This document shows, one piece after another, positions 59,119 to 64,000 of a DNA stretch of 64,000 nucleotides. This DNA comes from Edolisoma coerulescens. Taxonomy: Eukaryota > Chordata > Aves > Passeriformes > Campephagidae. The DNA is taken from NCBI GenBank assembly GCA_013397115.1, contig VWZW01004129.1, forward strand, positions 1,440,449 through 1,504,448, in the 5' to 3' direction. Both the position numbers and the translations under genes were made by a program. A model generated the notes under the pieces. That model did no database searches. It saw only the letters and a list, made by a program, of their open reading frames with translations, and was not told the origin of the DNA. How positions within the stretch are numbered: the stretch's first letter is position 1; each line of letters begins with the position of its first letter.

Positions 59119-62000
59119 CAGAAGCAACCAAAATTTGACCTAAAAGATCCACCACTTTAAAATTTCCCCTAGTGCTCTCCAAAGGGTGGAAGTATTCCAT
59201 GGTTCTCCAATGGGAATGCAGTGCTAGACCTGCAGGTCCTCCTGGAGCAATGTCTGTACACATCAGCTGGATTAAGGGCCTCAACACCCAGTTGCCTCCT
59301 TGTTTCTGTATAAGGACACACTTGCATGTCCTCCCTCTTTCAGGGAGCTGGTAACACGGGGTGACTGCAGGCTTGCCGTTTCAGCTGCTGGGGTAACATG
59401 TGCAGGTTACATCTCCCTGTGATGTTCCTATTCCTTTCTTCCACACTGCCCTTTTATGAGATGATGAATTGAGCACCATTCAGTTTTTGCCTAACAGCTA
59501 GTGCAGATGGGGAAAAAAAAAAAAAGTCAGAACCAGAATCAAATCACTCCAGGTGCATTTGCTTCGTTCCTGGGTTTTGCAGCCGTGTTCCTAGCACCAC
59601 TGGTTGAGAAATTATATGGTTTTGGCTTACACATTTCATGGCAGCTTTACACTGGGAAATATCTCTGTCAAAGGACTGAAAGCTGCACAGGAATGTATTT
59701 CATTTGGAACTCTGCACGTTGATGATTGCCAGTTGCTGGGTCGAACATCAGGATCTCTTCACAGATCCATCAGGAAGTTGTACTACCAGGTGTGATCATT
59801 TTATGGCAACTCTGTCTTCTGTGGACTGCAGAGGGAAACAACAGCAAAGCTCTGATCTGGGAAATGCTGCTCGGACAGAGAGCAGTCGTGTTCTCCCTGT
59901 CTGGCCCACATATGCTCAGGATTCAGCTTAGGGTTAAAAAGGATGAGACCTCCAAGCAATATCAGCTGGAGCCAGGGCCCAAAAGATGTCACTGCATTGC
60001 CTTAACCCTGCAGCCCTCACCAGCAGCCAGCAAACCAGTCCAGAATGGGGGAGGAGACCTCACTGTCACATGGGCTGGATCAGGGACAGGCTTCATCCCC
60101 TAATAAGAGTCAGAGCAGGCTCACAAGACTAGCTAAGGGGCCAAGAACAAGTCATGCTTGCAAGTATATCCCAAAACAAGAGCAGGAGTGGTATGCATAC
60201 AATCCCTTTAGAGTCAAGGATTGGGCTGAGGGTCAGAGATAAGCAGAGCTTGGGAAAAATGCTTGAGTTTTCCCAGCCAGTGCCTTAACCAGTTGTGTTT
60301 TGCTTCTCTTTCTCTCCTCACTGATACAGTGATCAGAAAACTTGGAGTAGAGACAAAGCAGAGGCTCTCCAAACACAAGGAAGAGGTTCCCCAGGGACAT
60401 CAGACATGGCAGAAGCAGCTGCAGTGGGTATCGATGGCTGAGCTCACACCCTGCTGGGGCATCAATCAGTACAGCTCCCAGCTGTGCAAGTTTGTGCCCG
60501 CAGAGAACCCACCCCTCCCCTCCATGAGGTGTAAGTTGTACCCAGACTGAACAACATCTCCCCTGTGCCACCCCACCCCACCTGTGCTGCGGGTTTCACG
60601 TGGCAGCTCCTCCCTCTGCCACCACTGCTGCAGGTGCGAGGAGCAGCTGAAGCAAAATGCCAGCTGAGAGTGCAATGAGCCACGGAGCAAATCCTCCCTG
60701 GACAGGCTGCAGGCAGGATTTCACAGGGAAGTGTTTTACCGTGTCAGGGTCGATTACATCCTTTGGCTCCAACTGGCTTCTCCAGATTTCACACATTATT
60801 TTCACAGGAGGAGAGAGAAGCTAAATGGAAGTGCAGAGAATAGGTTTCCTGCAATTTTTGAGCCTTCTCTTTATTTCTGCACAATGGGAAACCTCTTTTG
60901 TCCCCAGACCTCCTCTCCTAAGCTGACATTCCCAATCACCATTCAACAAGTGAGGCAAGTTCAAGCCCCAGTGCTCAAACATACCTGAAGTCACATCTCC
61001 ACCTAAAGAACAACCTCTGCAAGCTGATAAGGTGCTTTTTCCAGGATTGTACATTTTAAATCAGTCCAGGAGATGCTCTAATTTCAGCCATGGCGGGGTT
61101 CAACTGGCAGCTCCTTCTGAATCAAGGACTTGCATTCCCTCCCCTCTGCCCCAACTTCAGCTTTAGCTACAGAGAAGAGCCTGTCCCCAGTTCTATGACT
61201 TTTTCACAGCATGTCCTATAAGGAGAGAGCCAAAAATGCCTCAGGAGCAAGGGTGAGTAACCACAACCCCAGCATCAGTGTCTAATATCATGCATCAAAT
61301 CAAAAGGGCAAAAAGAGAGAGGCTGTGGAAAGAACACTCCCTTCCTCCCCCAGGGCAGCTAAATCCATCCCCAGCCCACGGTGGGATCAGCTGCAGCTGA
61401 AACAGTCCTGGCTGGAGCTTATCCAGTACAGTCTTCAAACTTTCCAGTGCTGGAAGGCCTCCCAGCACAATTCACTTTAATGCTTCTCTAATCTCATGCT
61501 AGAAAAACCTCCTTATTGTACCTAAACCAACCAGGATGCTATTTGTGTCCGTTACTTCTTGTCCTTTCCCCAGAATGATGCAGAGGGAAGACGGCAATCA
61601 CTCTCTGCTACTGACCCTTTGCATGGTCTTCTCTGGACTGGCTGGTCGCTGCTTGCCCAAGCGTCCTTGCCAGCCATGTTTTTGGAGATTTCAGGACTTC
61701 TGTTGCCCTCCAAGTTTCTCTGATGGCACAGAGGATTGAGTCAGGCTGGACAGACCTCCGTGCATCACCCCAGCTCCCTGGGAAATGGAGCAACCAACAA
61801 GGCGCGTAGCAATGCTCCCTCTAGAGCTGGAGACTGCTCCCTTCCACAGAACTGCACAAACCACGGGATAAAAGCCGTTATCTTGAGCTCCACTTGTGTG
61901 CTGAGCAAGGAAAGCCACTCACTCCCATGCCCTTCACTTCAGGCTTACATTCCAGCACCAGCCTACGTGGTTGCGTTTGTAGTTCAGGATTTTTCCCGGT

Positions 62001-62130
62001 TTCTGATCCCTGGAATGGGAAGCTCGGGCAGAGGCGGCGCGCATCGCGGAGCGGCGCTAGATGGGGCTGCGCGCCCGCTCCTCGCTGCCGCTGCGGACGG
62101 GAAATTCCTCCCAGAACCGCAGCTGGAAGC
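62001..62130. promoter_or_regulatory. GC-rich patch with CTCF-like core
   Basis: About 130 bases dense in CpG contain GCGCTAGATGGGGCTGCG (62054-62071), which resembles the CTCF core C-C-R-C-Y-A-G-R-K-G-G-C with two mismatches. No exon or TATA box is evident. An insulator or small promoter is possible. This is inference from a short word match. Confidence 0.3.
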
Positions 62131-63610
62131 AGAGCCCAGGCTGAGTTTGCTGACAGCAAGGAGCCCTCCTCGGCGCTGCTTTCATGGGCGTTTCACCCCA
62201 TCTGCTTTTATACCGCAGCGTAAAATTCAGCATCTCCCATCTGCGAGCCGCCAGGTCAGCTGCTGGGCACGGGAACAGCTCCTTCAGTACCCAGGTATTT
62301 CAAATCTCTGGAATTTCTAGTGCAGCCTGAGCTGTTAGAGGCAGTGGCTGGGGATATCCCGTTGCAGCAGGAGGTTCCAGCCCAAACCATTCCCCAAGTG
62401 TCCCCCCAGGCTGCAGAGCTACAAACTCACATTCAGTTCCTTTCACCTGTGTAGGCACGAACGTGGCAAAACCTGTATCTAATAGCATTGCTAAATTCCC
62501 CTTCTTCTCAGACAAAGTCTCCATTGATGGTATGACAGCTGGACCAAGGTGGGGGTACCTGAGAGCTGCTGAGGGACCTGGGTGTCCAACTGCACCTGTG
62601 TCCCTTGCCTAGCACAAATCAGTCTAAATCAGGTTTCCAAACAAGAGCTGAGAGCACAGGTTAGGTGCTAGATGGGTTAGAGAGAAGGCTTAGAAATCAA
62701 GCCTGATAAAACCAGGCAGCAGAAGCGATGACAGGCTTCAGACTCTCATGACCACACAGAGGAAAACTCCTTGGGGTTTTGAGCCAAGCCATGATCTGAC
62801 CCAATTAGCTGCTTCTATAATTAGGAAAGGACTTGCTTAAAAATAACCCCAGACCTCTCTACCCAGCCATACAACTGAAAATGCTCATGGTAATATTGTT
62901 ACTTGACTGATAGAACAAACCAACCCTTCTTTCTTTGTGAAGATTTTGCATGAAAAAGGCACAATATGAACAACTGTGGTAACCTGTACACTTCTTTCCT
63001 GGACAGAGCAGCACAGAGGGGTCATAAAACTGCCAAGGACACATGTCCTGATCTTTTTCAACACCAAGCCCTGAGAAGCCACACCAGCTGCTTTTCATGA
63101 GCTTCCACTCTCCTCAGCAGAAAGGAGAAGTTAGCCAGAAATTTTTGTTGAGATATTTTGTGGTCATTTATGTCACAGCAGCATGAGAAGCCCAGGCACA
63201 CAGCGACACAGAGGGTTGATCCTGGCAGGTACAGTCCTGCTGCAAATAGTCCTAAGGCTGCACTCAGATGGTCAAATGAGATGTGTGTATATTCCTGCCT
63301 CTCCACATCAGCTTATGCCAAACCTCCTCCCCACCACATCCCTTGTTTCCCCAAGTCCTTTTCTCAGGTTCCTCTGCTGAAGCCACTTAACCCAGCAGCC
63401 AGTGCCTTCACACCACTTGAACACAAGCCATTTCCACCTGAAATTCCCCAGCTGGTCAGCCTCATGAGAAGCCAGAGAGAGTGGCACACAGTGGCAGAGA
63501 AAAGAGTAAAATAGCATTAAAACCCCCAAATATATTGACGGCCAAAATAAAGGAAGCAGAAAAAAAAGGGGTACAAAGGAAAAACCAATGAGTAGCAATC
63601 CAGCACTTAC
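62131..63610. other. Region without a recognised gene
   Basis: Open frames are short and show no domain. I see no repeat family. Confidence 0.45.
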
Positions 63611-63682
63611 AGAGTTAAAACCTCTTTGCAGCTTCTCTATCTGCTCCACCAGGTCCTCACATCTCCTCATCCTTAACTCAGC
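63611..63682 (-). CDS. Weak candidate exon, coiled-coil-like
   Basis: On the - strand a 72-base open segment encodes 24 residues (AELRMRRCEDLVEQ then IEKLQRGFNS) with a heptad-like pattern. It ends at a strong donor, CT|GTAAGTGC. Its length is a multiple of three. The acceptor (CACGGGCTTAG) has only a mediocre pyrimidine tract, and the better acceptor 28 bases upstream would put an in-frame TAG before it. I do not recognise a gene, and it may be chance. Confidence 0.2.
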
Positions 63683-64000
63683 CTAAGCCCGTGGGGAAGT
63701 AATTCCAGCTTCTGCAAAATGGGTTTGTTTGGGGTTTTATAAGCTCAGATCAGGTGGGAAAAGGGGGAAATTTGCAAATTGCAGTGTTTCTGCTTCCCTC
63801 CAGACTGGCTTATATGCTGAAGGCCCAAGCTGGGGCTCAAGACTTCCTTAAGCTACAGAATAATTATTTCAGCTACACAGCAGGAACACAAAGGTCACAC
63901 TGGGAAGGAAGCGTGTGGTGCTCAGCACTGCCACGGCTGCTTGGATTTCCAATTTTCCTTTGTGTCTTAGGTTACAATGTAAGATGTAACCAAAAGTGTG
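63683..64000. other. Window end, nothing recognised
   Basis: An open frame on the + strand reaches the window edge after an acceptor-like TTCCCTCCAG near 63804, but it has no recognisable content. Confidence 0.4.

Larger units (their letters stand above)
56581..62000. other. Region without a recognised gene
   Basis: Apart from simple repeats at 57229 and 59083 I recognise nothing. A donor-like site on the - strand (AAAG|GTAAGCC near 58676) has no acceptable partner acceptor in frame. A stretch at 61432-61520 faintly resembles the CR1 3'UTR but is too diverged to call. Confidence 0.45.

Noticed and set aside
61432..61520. Faint CR1-like sequence
   Set aside because: Only general similarity to the CR1 3'UTR and no diagnostic stretch.

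Overview
This window is vertebrate nuclear DNA, almost certainly from a bird. It is dominated by 3'-truncated CR1 LINE fragments of the avian kind (their 3' end reads close to 'ccttccaacccaaaccattctatgattct'), it carries one avian ERVL-type solo LTR, and it has no SINE/LINE content of mammalian type. Gene density is low. A passerine or other neoavian source is my guess, not something the sequence proves.

The only gene I can name is ATOH8 (atonal bHLH transcription factor 8), on the + strand and partial. Bases 1-4629 are the 3' part of its first intron, because exon 1 lies upstream of the window. Bases 4630-4821 are exon 2: 64 codons holding the loop, helix 2 and the conserved C-terminal tail. 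Bases 4822-12757 are intron 2. At 12758 an excellent splice acceptor is followed by one glutamate codon and TAA, which supplies the last residue of the protein. The 3'UTR probably runs to about 14400, just past an AATAAA at 14378.

From about 14.4 kb to about 53.8 kb I see no gene. This stretch holds single-copy AT-rich sequence, simple repeats and CR1 pieces at about 16.5, 20.0, 26.3, 35.1, 38.0, 41.3, 46.8/47.7, 52.2 and 53.3 kb. A 416-bp solo LTR at 46973-47388 is inserted in one CR1 copy and splits it cleanly.

The last 10 kb is less certain. A 229-bp open segment on the - strand (53926-54154) has good splice sites at both ends and protein-like content, but I do not recognise the family. 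A 5S-rRNA-derived SINE relic lies at about 55.2-55.55 kb, and a CpG island with tetranucleotide repeats lies at 56.14-56.58 kb. A smaller GC-rich patch at about 62.0-62.13 kb contains a CTCF-like core, and a 72-bp coiled-coil-like candidate exon lies at 63611-63682 (- strand). In human, the gene after ATOH8 is ST3GAL5 on the opposite strand. I found no sialyltransferase motif here, so I assign none of the candidate exons to it. I found no tRNA, intact rRNA gene, CRISPR array or retroviral coding region.
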